Assembly: GCA_030267965.1 (NCBI GenBank)
Contig: BRYA01000531.1
Span: 1 to 64,000, forward strand
Origin: Triparma columacea
Taxonomy: Eukaryota > Sar > Bolidophyceae > Parmales > Triparmaceae
Length of the DNA: 64,000 bases
Reading direction: 5' to 3'
Below are positions 50,315 through 62,700 of this stretch, one piece after another. The position numbers were made by a program, and so were the translations under genes. Each line of letters starts with the position of its first letter. Position 1 is the stretch's first letter. The notes under the pieces are model-generated. The model made no database searches, was not told where the DNA came from, and was given only the letters and a program-made list of their open reading frames with translations.

Positions 50315-51189
50315 GATATTTGGTGGGTCTTTCCACTCGGAACCGGGGGTGTTAGGTGCTGGTTATGTTGTAGGTGGGGTGTTGGGATACACAAGGAGGC
50401 TGAGCGGGCGAATTATGCGCCACAATATCACGGCAGATGTCCAAAGACGACTGAGACGTTTCTTATGAGGGGAAAATGTGGGTGGAAGAAGAAGGGTTGA
50501 GGCACGGGGGGTAATGTTGTTTTGACTAAGTTGAGGGGTTCCGTTGACGTCAGTGTCGCTAGACTTCGTCAGACCGGAGATGGTTACCTAAGAGTTGCCA
50601 GTGAGATTACTGAGGCCTTCTATGAATATGAGATTAACTACTAACTTTTTAAGGGTGACACAGGATTGACAGGAAAGTTACTGTCCGACTCTAATAGTGT
50701 GTTCTCCCCAAACAATGAAAATGATTAGACAAAACCCCAAAAACCCACGGGAAAAAATGTCGGATGTATAGCGGTCGACGAAAAGGCTCCCATATCGTTC
50801 CCTCAAACCCCCCTCACAATGAAATAGAAAGTGATAGTAAGTGTTCATTCGCAACCCCAAAATGTCAGTAAGTTATCTCTTGCCTAGTCACACCTCCTCG
50901 TCCTCAACGAGTTCGCAAAGCGCGAAAATCTATGAAAGAACCTCCCCTTTTTGTTCACGACGACACCGGTTCCGCCTCCGCAACGAAAGGGCGGCGGGTT
51001 TTCGATGCTCTCCGTTATTTGATGTATTGCCCTGATTTTGGGTGGGGGGTGGGGGGGGGAGGGGGGTGAGCGACGGGCGGAGTGATGGGTTGCACGCCCC
51101 CCCCGCAATTTTCTTACCTCCTTGTTTCACCGAAAATCCTCCTCCTCCCCCCCTCCCCCCCCCCCACACACAAAGAATCTTAGCGCAAT
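50315..51189. other. Intergenic region, possible short minus-strand exon
   Basis: 875 bp upstream of the kinase and downstream of cofilin. On the minus strand, 50884-51033 is open after a C tract and ATCAG acceptor (AIHQITESIENPPPFRCGGG ...), with a GTAAG donor near 51116, which looks like the local intron style. No family match and no convincing start, so I do not call a gene. Confidence 0.35.
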
Positions 51190-52281
51190 TTAAGTAAACT
51201 TCTTAACTGCGGGAAGGATGGAGGTCTCATAGTCGAGTTCGCTGCTGTCCGTCGCGTTCAAGTGGATCCCGACTCCGACCAGGACGCGCTTTAGCGCCTC
51301 CTTGGAACCGGAGTAAAGCATCTTGGACCTAATTGGAGCGTCGTCGGGGTTCCAGGCAATGAAGACAATCTTGGAGGTGGGACGACCGTCGTCGGTCTGG
51401 AATTCGAGGTCGATCAAACCGTACCTGCAGTCATTGTCGGGAAGGGCCTCGCAAAAGTCTTCGTAAGTCTGAAAGGGGGAGGGGGGAAGGGAGGGGGGGG
51501 GGGTTTAGTGAGGTGGTAGGAGAAGACATGGGGTAAAAAGGAACTTCGAAAGAAGCTGCGCTTTCACAAACCAAACGCCACGACAGCCCCCCCATCCCCC
51601 CCACCCCACCACTCCACCTCACCTTGTCAAGGGCCCCCATGGAGTCCATCTCGATAAACTTTTTGTCGTCGCTAACCTTGTAAGTGAAGTAGCGGACCTT
51701 GTGGGGCTCGCGCTTTAGCTTGAAGTTGTTGAACGCCTCGATGACGTCGTCGGTTACAGATACTCCGGTAGACTAGGGGAGGGGGGGGAGAGGTGGAATA
51801 AGGGAAGAGATGGAAAAAAGGAAGAGGGGATGAAGGTTAGAGATAGATTGATTGAGAATACGCGGTAGTCACAGGAGGGAGGGTTAGGGTCGAGAGAAAG
51901 AGCACAAATATTGAGCCTCGTCGAGCACTTTGAGACGAAGTAGGGAGGAATATAGGTTATAATCTTGGAAATGAAGCGGGTGTTCCCAAGGTTCTCGTTT
52001 GTTGGGCATCTAAAGGTCTCTTATTTCGTCATTTTCTACCTTTTAAAGTACTAAAACTTGACAAGTCGATAACAAATAAATAAATGTATCCACATACAAG
52101 TTTAGGACGTGAAAGATTGTGGAGAAGGCAAGAAAATGGAGGTTATATCCTTCGTTCGTTAGATGTTACCGATTGCCAAGATTCACATTTTATAACCACA
52201 AAGAGGATAACAGACACCACAAAACACAGCAATGGACTAAACTTTGTGTGAAGGTGTGTTTGGACCTTCAGCGCTCACCAT
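51190..52281 (-). CDS. Actin-depolymerising factor/cofilin (3 exons, first exon codes only ATG)
   Basis: Exons 52279-52281, 51623-51772 and 51190-51468 give 143 residues. The N-terminus reads M-STGVSVTDDVIEAFNNFK, then VRYFTYKVSDDKKFIEMD, TYEDFCEALPDNDCRYGLIDLEF, KIVFIAWNPDDAPIRSKMLYSGSKEALKR: all core cofilin strands plus the actin-binding helix. Exon 2 begins in phase 0 at the Ser codon; the only upstream ATG followed directly by a GT donor is at 52281-52279 (AAAAAATG then GTGAGC), so the first coding exon is a lone ATG, as in many plant ADF genes. ADF severs and recycles actin filaments. N-terminal Ser2 after Met removal is the usual inhibitory phosphosite. Head to head with CCT2. Confidence 0.9.
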
Positions 52282-52387
52282 TTTTTAAGATTACAAAAAG
52301 TTGGGAATATTGCTCTTTTAAGCTTCTTTGGCCTCGTTTTTTTGCCTTTTTTGCCATTCTTTTCCAAAACAACACCTCAAAGCCAAA

Positions 52388-54728
52388 ATGGAACAAGCTT
52401 ATATGGAACAGGGAACGCAAATGGACAAGGTCAGTGCATTGCCCACAGTGTGCTTCCTACACGTCGTTGTACCCCAAAACCCTAACAATTTTGAATTGAA
52501 ATTTGAGTTTCGGGAGCTGCTGCGACGTTGTCTTTTTTTGAAGCCTTGGGAAGGAATTGCAGGATAACGAGTTGGTTATCCGGCTAACATAAGGTTTACT
52601 TACAGCGTGTATTTCCGGAGAATCATAAATATCGCTCATTACCCTTTTTTGGCATCTTTCCCCCACCCCTCACGCTCCCCCCTCCCCCCTGTCTCTTCTA
52701 ACACCTCCCCCTAACGCTCCCCCCCCTGCCCAACCCTCCCCTCGCTCATCTCTCCTTCCTACCACCAGGGCGACAATGCCCGCATGTCGTCCTTCGTTGG
52801 TGCCATCGCCATAGCGGATCTCGTCAAGACCACCCTCGGTCCCAAGGGCATGGACAAAATTCTGCAGCGTGTATCTCAGCAGGACCAGTCCATCTCTGTG
52901 ACCAACGACGGGGCCACCATTCTCAAGGCTGTCAACATCGACAACCCCGCCGCCAAGGTCCTCGTAGACATTGCCAAGGTCCAGGACGATGAGGTTGGTG
53001 ATGGGACCACGTCAGTTGCCGTCTTCTGCGGCGAGCTCCTCAGGGAGGCCGAGAAGCTAATCGCCCAGCGCATCCACCCCCAGACCATCTGCAAGGGGTG
53101 GCGCCTGGCCCGCGACGCGGCACGCAAGGCCCTGGAGGAACATGCTAGGGACAACGCCGCTAATGAGGAGAAGGTAAGAGGCGAAGGTTGGGGCTTAAAG
53201 CTTGGGCTAGTTTTACTAGGTGCACTGTGGCCGAACCTTATGGTCTGGGGGCATGGCGTAGTCTTTTTAAAGCCATCACTTCAAAGTACTCCCCATCAAA
53301 CCTATCCTTCTAACCCTCCCTTACTCTAACCTCGCCACCATACGAACCAACACAGTTCCGCGACGATCTCTTCAACATCGCTCGTACCACCCTATCCTCC
53401 AAGCTCCTAACCCACGACAAGGACTACTTCTCCAACCTTGCCGTCGACGCTGTCATGCGCCTGAAGAAGTCCGGCAACCTCGACTACATCCAGATCATCA
53501 AGAAGTCCGGAGGCCAGCTCCGCGACTCGTACCTCGAGTCCGGCTTCATCATGGACAAAAAAATCGGAATAGGCCAACCCAAGCGCATCGAGAACGCCAA
53601 GATCCTCATCGCCAACACATCCATGGACACTGACAAGATCAAAATCTACGGATCCAGGGTCAGGGTCGACGCCATGTCAAAGGTCGCGGAGATCGAGGAG
53701 GCTGAGAAGGATAAGATGAGGTGAGAGGAAGGGGAACATTTAGTAGAGAGAGAGGGAGGGAATCGACCAACGCAAGGCGGTGTGCACTCACAAGTCACCA
53801 CTTCTCACCCCTCCCCCCCCTCCCTCCCGTTACTCACAACAACTTGCAGGGGCAAGTGCAAGAAGATAATCGACCACGGCATCAACGTTTTTGTCAACCG
53901 CCAGCTCATCTACAACTTCCCCGAGCAAATCTTTGCCGAAGCCGGTATCATGTCCATCGAGCACGCCGACTTCGACGGCGTCGAGCACCTGGCCGCCGTC
54001 ACGGGAGGGGAAGTCGCATCCACCTTCGACCACCCAGAGCTTGTTGAGTTGGGGAAGGTGAGCGATGAGTTAGGGGACCGTGTGCATTGGCTCAACTATC
54101 ACTCTTTGCTAAGCCTCCACTTACCCCCCTATCCCTCTCCCCCCCCTTCTCGCTCTACTCAACCTAGTGCGACCTTATCGAGGAGGTCATGATCGGAGAG
54201 GACAAGGTAATCCGCTTCTCTGGTTGCGCCTCCGGGGAGGCCTGCACGATTGTCCTTCGCGGAGCCTCCAACCACCTGCTCGACGAGGCCGAGCGCTCCC
54301 TCCACGACGCCCTCTGCGTCCTAACCCAGACCGTCAAGGAGACCCGCACCATCTGCGGAGGAGGCTGCACCGAGGTCCTCATGGCTCAAGCGGTCGACAA
54401 GGAGGCTCCCTCCATCCCAGGGAAGAAGGCACTGGCCATGGAAGCCTTCGCCAGGGCCCTCCGCCAGATGCCGACCATCGTGGCGGACAACGGAGGTTAC
54501 GACTCCGCCGAGCTCGTCACCCAGCTCCGCGCCGCCCACGCCGCAGGCAACGACTCCTACGGACTCGACATGTACAACGGTAAGATCGCGTGTATGGATG
54601 AACTCGGAGTCAGGGAGTCATTCAAATCTAAGCTGCAGGTTCTGATGAGCGCGAGCGAGGCGGCGGAAATGATTCTTAGGGTTGATGATATCATCAAGTG
54701 CGCACCTAGGCAGAGGGAGGGACACTAG
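52388..54728 (+). CDS. CCT2: CCT/TCP-1 chaperonin subunit beta (5 exons)
   Basis: Exons 52388-52429, 52769-53173, 53356-53720, 53850-54057 and 54168-54728 give 526 residues. Group II chaperonin motifs: [17 protein letters not shown] (60), GDGTT (91-95, ATP site), then beta-subunit-specific blocks such as [19 protein letters not shown], [26 protein letters not shown] and [13 protein letters not shown]. The ring of eight CCT subunits folds actin and tubulin in the cytosol. Exon 1 ([14 protein letters not shown]) is short and uses a less typical GTCAGT donor, so the exact N-terminus is less certain; all other boundaries agree in phase. Confidence 0.93.
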
Positions 54729-55707
54729 GACATCTACAGTAAATGGGGTGAAAGAAGTGAAGGGGGGGGAGGAGGGAGGTGGGATGGCTAAAACAACAGG
54801 GGTAATGAACAACGGAATATAATTGTCTGGTTTGTAAATGGAACTCACGTAGAGGTTATTTATTTTTTGTCTCCAAGGCCAAGGCCGAGGTGTTGGTTCG
54901 AGTCATTTTTTCTGAAAGCCTGAGTAGGATCCCCAGAATCTGCATGTGCACCTATTAGTGGGTTACGCTTTAGGGATAAGGTTAGGCGGAATTAAGGGGG
55001 GGGGGTGGTTTGGGCGGGTTGGGTTGGAATAAGGCAAGGGAATGGGAGGGGGGAGGAAATGTGATGAACGTTTATTTCAAAGCTATAGTATTTCTTAATA
55101 AAAGGAGGAAGGCGACCGTACCAAGGGCGAGTAGATGGTACGCATTTGCTTGCTGGTTTTAGGTTGTGTGAGCAGGGTTTAATAATGGCAAATTGTTTTG
55201 CCTTGGCTAAACTCGCTGTGAGGAGAGATTATCGACTATTAGCGTTTGACAATACTGACAAGGCAGAAAACAACCGTCCCAACTCGAAATAATTGACGAA
55301 ACACGGTGACAAGGAATTTAAAAACTAGGACATCCGGGGGGCTGGCCTTGTCGACAACTTCTTGGGACCATTGGAGGAGTGGGGCTACGGGACGTGTGGT
55401 TAGGAGGTACGTTGGGAGGGAGGGTGATCGGTGGAGGGGGTGGAGAGTAGAGGAGAAGCGGTCACGGATGGAAAAACCTTAAGAGAGGAGGAGGAGGGAG
55501 AAGGAGCCGAGGAGTTAACGCCTTTTCTCTCTGATGCTGTTCTGGGCTTTGGATGGGTGATTTTGGGGAAAATATAAAAACGCGCAATAACGACGCACTT
55601 GGCAACTTACGTTATCTTCACTCACACCAATAAACGCCGCTCCACCCCCTTTTTTTTACGCCCGTCGATCGCGAACGCATGATTTTCAGCACCCAATCAA
55701 GATCGTC
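54729..55707. other. Intergenic region; inner part unique, outer part of inverted duplication
   Basis: 54729-55188 is unique with G runs near 54995-55010 and AATAAA-like elements; I see no gene or tRNA. From 55189 it mirrors 1117-1670, including the promoter-like AACGCCGCTCCACC block before the T run at about 55633-55667. Confidence 0.6.
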
Positions 55708-56720
55708 ATGGAGGGCGAGGTTGAAGCAGATGCGGGAGTCGTGAATGACGCCGGAAAGACCAACTTCGCCTCCGAGCCCCCCTCAGGCCCCATTCACACA
55801 CCCTCCGCTATACGCGGTCCCGTAGATATCGATTACACAGCTCTTGGTCTCGAACAAGGTAAACTTGTCAAGCTTCTGGATGACCGAGGAGCCGTTGAAG
55901 GCCTCATAGACAACTCTACCGGCGTCGATGTGAAAGTTATGGAGCTCGCTGATGTTTTCCACGACGAGCGCGACAAAGCCATTGACTTTCTCCTCACCGA
56001 TTGTGAGCAGGGCAAGTTCCGAAGGAAGACCCTCCAGGAGTATGACGAAAAGGAAGGAGTCGTTCACAGACTAGTCTACTGGCAGCACTACGGCAGCGGG
56101 AATAAGTTTATCGAATTTCTCCTCAATGTCAAAGTAGTATCTCCTGACAAATCGACGAACATTATGGAGTTGGCACCCCTTGATGAGGATGACCTTTCTG
56201 ATGAGGGAACTGCGATGCTTGCCAGAATTCTAGCGTCAACAAAGACCAAGATTGTCCAACGAGGTGTCATTAAGGGCAAACTCAGCTTCACTGATTTTGA
56301 GTTTGGACAAACTGCAGTCACCATGGTGGGAACTCTTAAGGCAGAGGAGAGAGCAACAGAGATGAAACCAGAAGTTGGTGTTCGCACAGTCAAAAGCTTT
56401 AAGAGCGCGAGATCCACGAGATCTGGCGTTGAAGGCAGGAACAGTGGCAGGACCAAGAAGGGAGACGTCAAGGCTGTGTATGCAGCTGTCAAGGGTATCA
56501 TGGAGGAGGTCGGGAAGAAGTTCAGACAGCCTGGTCTCATTGATGAGAGGAGGAAAAGACACTTTGTAGAGGACGTCATGCCCAATGTGCCAACTCTTAC
56601 TGAGGAAGAGGACAGGATGCTGGAAAGTGTTGCAGGGCTAGAGGAGGAACTCTACAAGAAGGGAAAGAGAGTCAAGGGGACACTGAAGGAGGGTATTGAC
56701 AAGTTCCTTTGGAGAGAGGA
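55189..56720 (+). repeat. Right arm of long inverted duplication
   Basis: Plus-strand counterpart of 1-1670. Similarity certainly continues to 56720, where the left arm leaves the window, so the true arm may be much longer. Contains 5' flank and the first 340 codons of the giant gene. Confidence 0.9.
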
Positions 56721-59700
56721 GGACAATGTGTGGGCAGCCTTTGGGGTCACTGTGGACAAGTCAGCAAAGGGTGTGTTGGCAGAGCAATTTCTGCTTGACG
56801 CATTTGCGCGATCTGAGAAACACTTCAAAAATAATGGGAACTTACCAAGGGTTATCAGGAATGATTTTAAGGGAACTAGAAGCACGCACTATCATTCTGG
56901 CGTGAAGGTCCCTGCTGCCACCAATCGACTCTTTGAGAATTGGTTTGTGTGGAAGGAAGTCAAACTTGAGAATGGCCAGACTTCATACATGGTAGCTTTT
57001 GTGCCGCTGACAGAGTACCCAGGAGGAGGCTTCAAGGACCTTAGTAAGGAAGGATTTGTGCTAGCAGAGTCTACAGGTGTCTACTTCTTCAACGAGATCG
57101 CTCCAAATGTCTGCAGAGTAACACGCATTCAAACAGTTGATCTGAAATTTAGTGGCATTCATAAGACAGTGATGGACAATGCCATTGACTACCTTGCAAA
57201 GAATCAGCTTGTTGAGGCCAACAGGTTGCAGAAGAAGTTCAGGAGGAACGGGAAGGAAGTTGATGCTGAGGTCAGGGTGGCCTTGGTGGAGAGGATGAGG
57301 CAGGGCGTTGATTTGGAGGAGGACCAGAAGAAGGTGTTTGGGGAGTTGGAGGAGCTCTTTGGTGGGGAGGATAAAGAAGGGTGGGGGCCTCTTGAGTCAC
57401 CTTATGAGGGAGTGAAGATGGAGACCAAGTACAAGCAGCAGGAGAAAGGGCAAAGGAGCATTGCACTAGGAAAGGCTAGCGGAATGGCAGACTGTACAGC
57501 AGAGGAGGCAGCAGCATGGTACTTTGAGTACTGTGGCAGGGAGAGGAACACTCTTGGTTTCCAGGCTGGCGATCTTGCCCGGCTTGAAGTAAGAAAGGGA
57601 GGGCAAAGGAGAAACGAGAAGCTGATTGTGTCAGTCAAGAAGTTTCCTTTCCTGCTCAATAACAGAGAATTTGTCTTTAGACATCTGTGGAAAAAGTATG
57701 AAAATGACAGTATCTCTGTTGGCTCTTGGCCAAGCAACGATGAGATTGATTACGGTGGAGAAATAAAAAATGCAGTCAGAGCAGAAGGCAGAGGACTGCT
57801 AATAGCTACCAACATCAGCAAAGAAGAAGGGATAGCGCAGTGTAAGCTTGATTTCAAACAGCACTTGGATGCAGGCGGTTTCACCCCCCTAAAACTTCTT
57901 GAGAAAAAAATTCCAAAGCAACTGCAAATCTTACATGAGATTCAAGAAGCTTTCAAGCAAGATGAGGAGATTGATAAGGCTGCGCTAGAGAATCTTGCAC
58001 ACATCATCAAGAACGAACACCAAGATTATACTGATGAGGAGAAAGCGGCAATCAGGAAGGGGAAGGAACTTTATGAGAAGTGCAAGATCGATGAGAACTT
58101 TGATGATTTGAAGAGTCCTGATGAGAGGGTCAAGATGAAGCTAGTCCATGTTGATGGGGCAAGCAGTGGGACTGGTTTTGCCACTACTGTGGTAGATGCT
58201 AGTGTTGAGGAGTGTGCAGCATATGAATATACCAAGTTGGGCAACAGGTATTTTACTAGGAATGCCAAAGACATTGATGGAATCACCTTCTTGAAAGTCA
58301 TCAAAGTAAATCCCCACACTCTCTACTACGTAACAACAAGGAACCTTGGCATCCCTGGTTTTGTTCCTCGTGATAGTAGGAGTAAAATTACCTGGTTCAA
58401 GCAAGATAACGGCAAAATTATCATTGACGTTGCAGACACAGAGGAGGTTCAGGTAGACTTTCCAGTGAAGGCTGGGAATATTTTAGTAAAGATTCACACA
58501 GTATGGGTGTTTGAGCCACTTGACCCTATTGGAGGTGTGCCACAAACATCAGTCACTTTCACAACAAAGGTAGATCTTGGTGGTATTATCTTCTCCTCCA
58601 TTGTGAACAAGCTTGCACCAAGATTTCTTACGATAGTCTCAAGTTTGAGGAAGAAATTTGACAAGAGCAAAGAGAATGACGCCTTCAAGAGACAGCAGAT
58701 CATTGCAAAGTTTGAAGAGATTGCAATTGAGGGAGCACCAGGGATTGAAAGTCACTTTGATGAGATTGATGGAGCTCAAGAGATCAGTAGTGCGTTGACT
58801 GGGCAGACATTGATAAAGGCAGAGAAGAGAATGGGGTGGGGGAAGACTTCAATATCTGTGAGAGCATCCAACAAGGAAGTTGCAGCATACTTCTGGGGCC
58901 TTAAAAGTGGAGTTGCCTCCAAGCTTGATTTTCACAGATTAAACAACAAGACACTTGTTATCACAGTTGGACACAAAAGACATTTCACTGCTGCAAAATT
59001 TGGCGAGGTAGACCAGAATAAGACGGAGGTTGTATTGGTGACTAGACATGAGGGTTTAGGAAAAGCTGCCAGCAAAAAGAGCGTAATTAAGCACCTGGGC
59101 ATGGCAACTGATGCTGCTTACTACTTTGACAATCTGCTGAAGAGCAATGAAGCAAGGGAACAGGATGGGAGGAGGTTTGGAGAGCAGCTGATGGAGAGAC
59201 TGAAGAAAAGGAATGTTGGGGACAGTAAAGTAGAGGTAGTAAGGGACTTTATTGCCGCCAATAGGACACTGGGAGAGATTACAGAGCAGCATGGTTTCAT
59301 GAGAACACTGCTGTATGCTGTGGTTATGAACAAACTTAAAAGGAGAGCAATTAATGAGGGAGAAGATAATAGTGAGGAGGAAGCCAGGGGATGGGAGATT
59401 GGGAGTGCAATAACAGCAGTCATGTTGACTACTTTGTCTGCTGCTCATGCTGTAGATGAGTGGGCTCATCAATTCACTGAATTGCAAGAAGTCATGAACG
59501 AACAAGTTTGGTTAAGGCCCATGCTTGAGGAGATTGTTATGAATCTATTTAAGAAGTCTAACTTAGGCTTAAAGGCAAGGGTGACTGTTGGGGCTATTAC
59601 TAGTATGTCTGATTTGCTCACTGATGTGTATGTCACTTACATGTTTTTGAGTGATGAGAAGTATGGGTACTTTAAGGCATCATTGGCAAGTTTGACAGTA

Positions 59701-62700
59701 TCAATTGGGATTCAAATGTTTGCTATTTGGGGACAGAATAGGAAGTTAGGGATGAAGAGGGTGCTAAGGGAGTTGTTTCCTATTTTGATTGGGTTTAAGC
59801 CCGCAGTTGATGCTTACAGGGTAGCAACTGGAGCAAAGCAAGAGGTTGGAACATCATTTGACCCAATGCTTGAGATGTCAGTTATGAAAGTTGTTGAGAT
59901 GTTTGCTGAGGCAATTCCTGGAGTCATCATCCAACTTATGGCTATAGCAACCAGTAATAAAGATGTTGGAACTTCAGCATGGCTTTCAGTTGCAGTGTCA
60001 GCAATTACAACAGGCTTTGCCTCTGCAACTATTAGTTATGACTATGACACAGATCCTGCTAAGAGAGAATATGCACCAGACTTTTATGGGTATATACCAG
60101 CAAAAGCAAGCAAGAGAACAGTAGTATTTGTGTCCATGTTGCTATTCACTGCAGGAATGCTTCTAATAAAGTGTACAACAATAGTTCTTCTTGGGTTGAT
60201 GGGAGGTAGTTGGGTCTTTCTTTACATTGGAGCTGACCTTGGTTTGTACTTGTTGGTTAAGATATTGAGGGGTGACTTCTGGTACTGGTTGCCATTGGGG
60301 GGTATGTTAGAGATTGTGAGTAGTATTCTATTTAGAGTAGTTGTAAAGATCATTGTAGACTTCACTTCCATAGTACACTATAGACATCCTAATGAAGTAG
60401 GAGGAGCCTACTGGTTATTTGGTCTCATAATGACAATAGGAAGCCTACCAGTGTCAATACATTTAACTTCACCTTATGTAGAAGAGGGAGCAATTGATAT
60501 TGCATCAACTATTGCAAAGTATTTCATACTGATAACTGCCCTATGTTTTGCTGTCTTCTTTTTGAACATTGAAAGGAAATACTGGCACACATTTTGGAGC
60601 ACACAGAAAGGGAAGCACAAGACTATGGAATATTTCCTTGAAGGGAAAACTGATGCAATAATGTTTTCAGTCTTTAAAAGGTCAGAACATCATTGGGTTT
60701 CAATTGAAGGAGAAATAAGGAAGTGGGTTGAGTTAAACTGGGCTAAGTGGGAAGAGGAGCAGCCAGAATGGTTTACTGATGTTATGAAATCTAAGGTGCC
60801 TGTAGATTTTATTCCATCAGATGGAGATGCTAGAAGAAGAGAGAGTGTCAGGAGAGCAAGTGTTGATGCTGAAGCTGAGGGTGGTCTAGCAGGTACTTTG
60901 GGAGCAAGTATTAGGAGAGCAAGTGTTGGCTTGGACAATGGAGGTGCACTGATTGCTTCACACGCTGTGAATGATACTACACAAGACTATGCAGGTTTAG
61001 ATCCAAAAGAAATAGGAAAGTTTTTGGGCGAGCAACTGTTGGTTGCATTAAACTTCAGTAAAAAGGGGATTACAAAGGAGCAAGCGGTCAGGTCATTTAT
61101 TTGGAAAAACTACGTTCTGAGACAGGCTGCAGAGAAGTATGTGGTTGTTACACCAATGCTTGGCGCTGTTGTCAAGAACAAGCTGCTTGGGCTTAGGAAG
61201 GTAGATGGTAAGGCTGCGGAGCTTGGGGAGAATGAGGGAAGGCAGATTGGAGAGTCTCTAGCGAGGAGTTTGGCTATCAACACTCAGCCAGCTGCTGCAG
61301 TTGATGCCTTCATATTAAATTTCTCTGCCCTACAGGAGCTTGATGAGGAATATGAATGGTTCAGACCTATGCTTGAGACAATTAGCTACAGACTTTTGGA
61401 GGAAGTTCCGTGGGGGTTGAAAGCAAGAGTGACTGTTGGGGCTATTACTAGTATGGCAGATTTGCTGACTGATGTGTATGTGACAAACATGTTTTGGAGT
61501 GATAAGAAGTATGGATACTTTAAGGCATCTTTGGCAAGTCTGGTAGCGTCAATAGGCATACAGATGCTTTTTGTTTGGGCTCAGAATAGAAATTTGGGAA
61601 TGAAACGGGTGTTAAGGGAATGGTTTCCAATTTTGATTGGATTTAAACCTGCAGTTGATGCTTACAGGGTAGCAACTGGGGCAAAGCAAGAGGTTGGGAC
61701 ATCATTTGACCCAATGTTTGAGATGTCATTCGTAAAATGCACTGAGATGTTTGCTGAGGCAATCCCTGGAGTGATTATCCAACTTATGGCTATTGCAACA
61801 AGTGACAAAGATGTTGGAACTTCAGCATGGCTTTCAGTTGCAGTGTCAGCAATTACAACAGGCTTTGCCTCTGCAACTATTAGTTATGACTATGACACAG
61901 ACCCTGCTAAGAGAGAACACACACCTGACTTCTATGGGTATATACCTGCAAATGCAAGCAAGAGAACAGTAGTGTTTTTGTCACTGTTGGTGTTCACTGC
62001 AGGAATGCTTCTAATAAGGTGCATGACAATAGTTCTTCTTGGGTTGATGGGAGGTAGTTTGGTCTTTCTCTACATTGGAGCTGATCTTGGTCTGTTCTTG
62101 TTGGTTAAGATATTGAGGGGAGACTTTTGGTACTGGATACCATTGGGGGGTAACTTAGAGATTGTGAGTAGTATTCTATTCAGAGTGATCCCAAAGATTG
62201 TTATAGACTTCACATCAATTGTGCAGTTTAGGCATCCCAATGAAATTGGGGGAGTGTATTGGTTGTTTGGTCTTTTATTGACCATGGGAAGCCTTCCAGT
62301 GTCGATATATATAGCTTCACCTTATGTTTATGAGCAGGCAATTGATATTGCGTGGACAATTGTGAAGATTTTCTTACCAAGTAGTGGCTTGTGCTTGGTA
62401 ATATTCTTTTCAAACATTGAGAGGAAGTACTTGCATACCTTCTGGAGTCCACAGAGGTCAAAGGATATGTCAATGGCATTTTTTCTTGACGGAGAAAGTG
62501 ATGCAATAAAGTTTGAGGTCTTTGCAAGCTCAAGACATCACTGGGTCTCAATTGAAGGAAAATTAAGAAAGTGGATTGAGTTGAACTGGGCTGAATGGGA
62601 AAGGGAGAAGCCAGAGTGGCTTACCGATGTGAGGAAAGCTTTGGTTCCAGTCGATTTCATTCCATCAGATGGAGATGCTAGAAGGAGAGAGAGTGTCAGG

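Noticed and set aside
54880..54960. Possible tRNA-like GGTTCGAGTC near 54895
   Set aside because: No matching A box or cloverleaf arms at the right spacing. I found no convincing tRNA or rRNA in the window.
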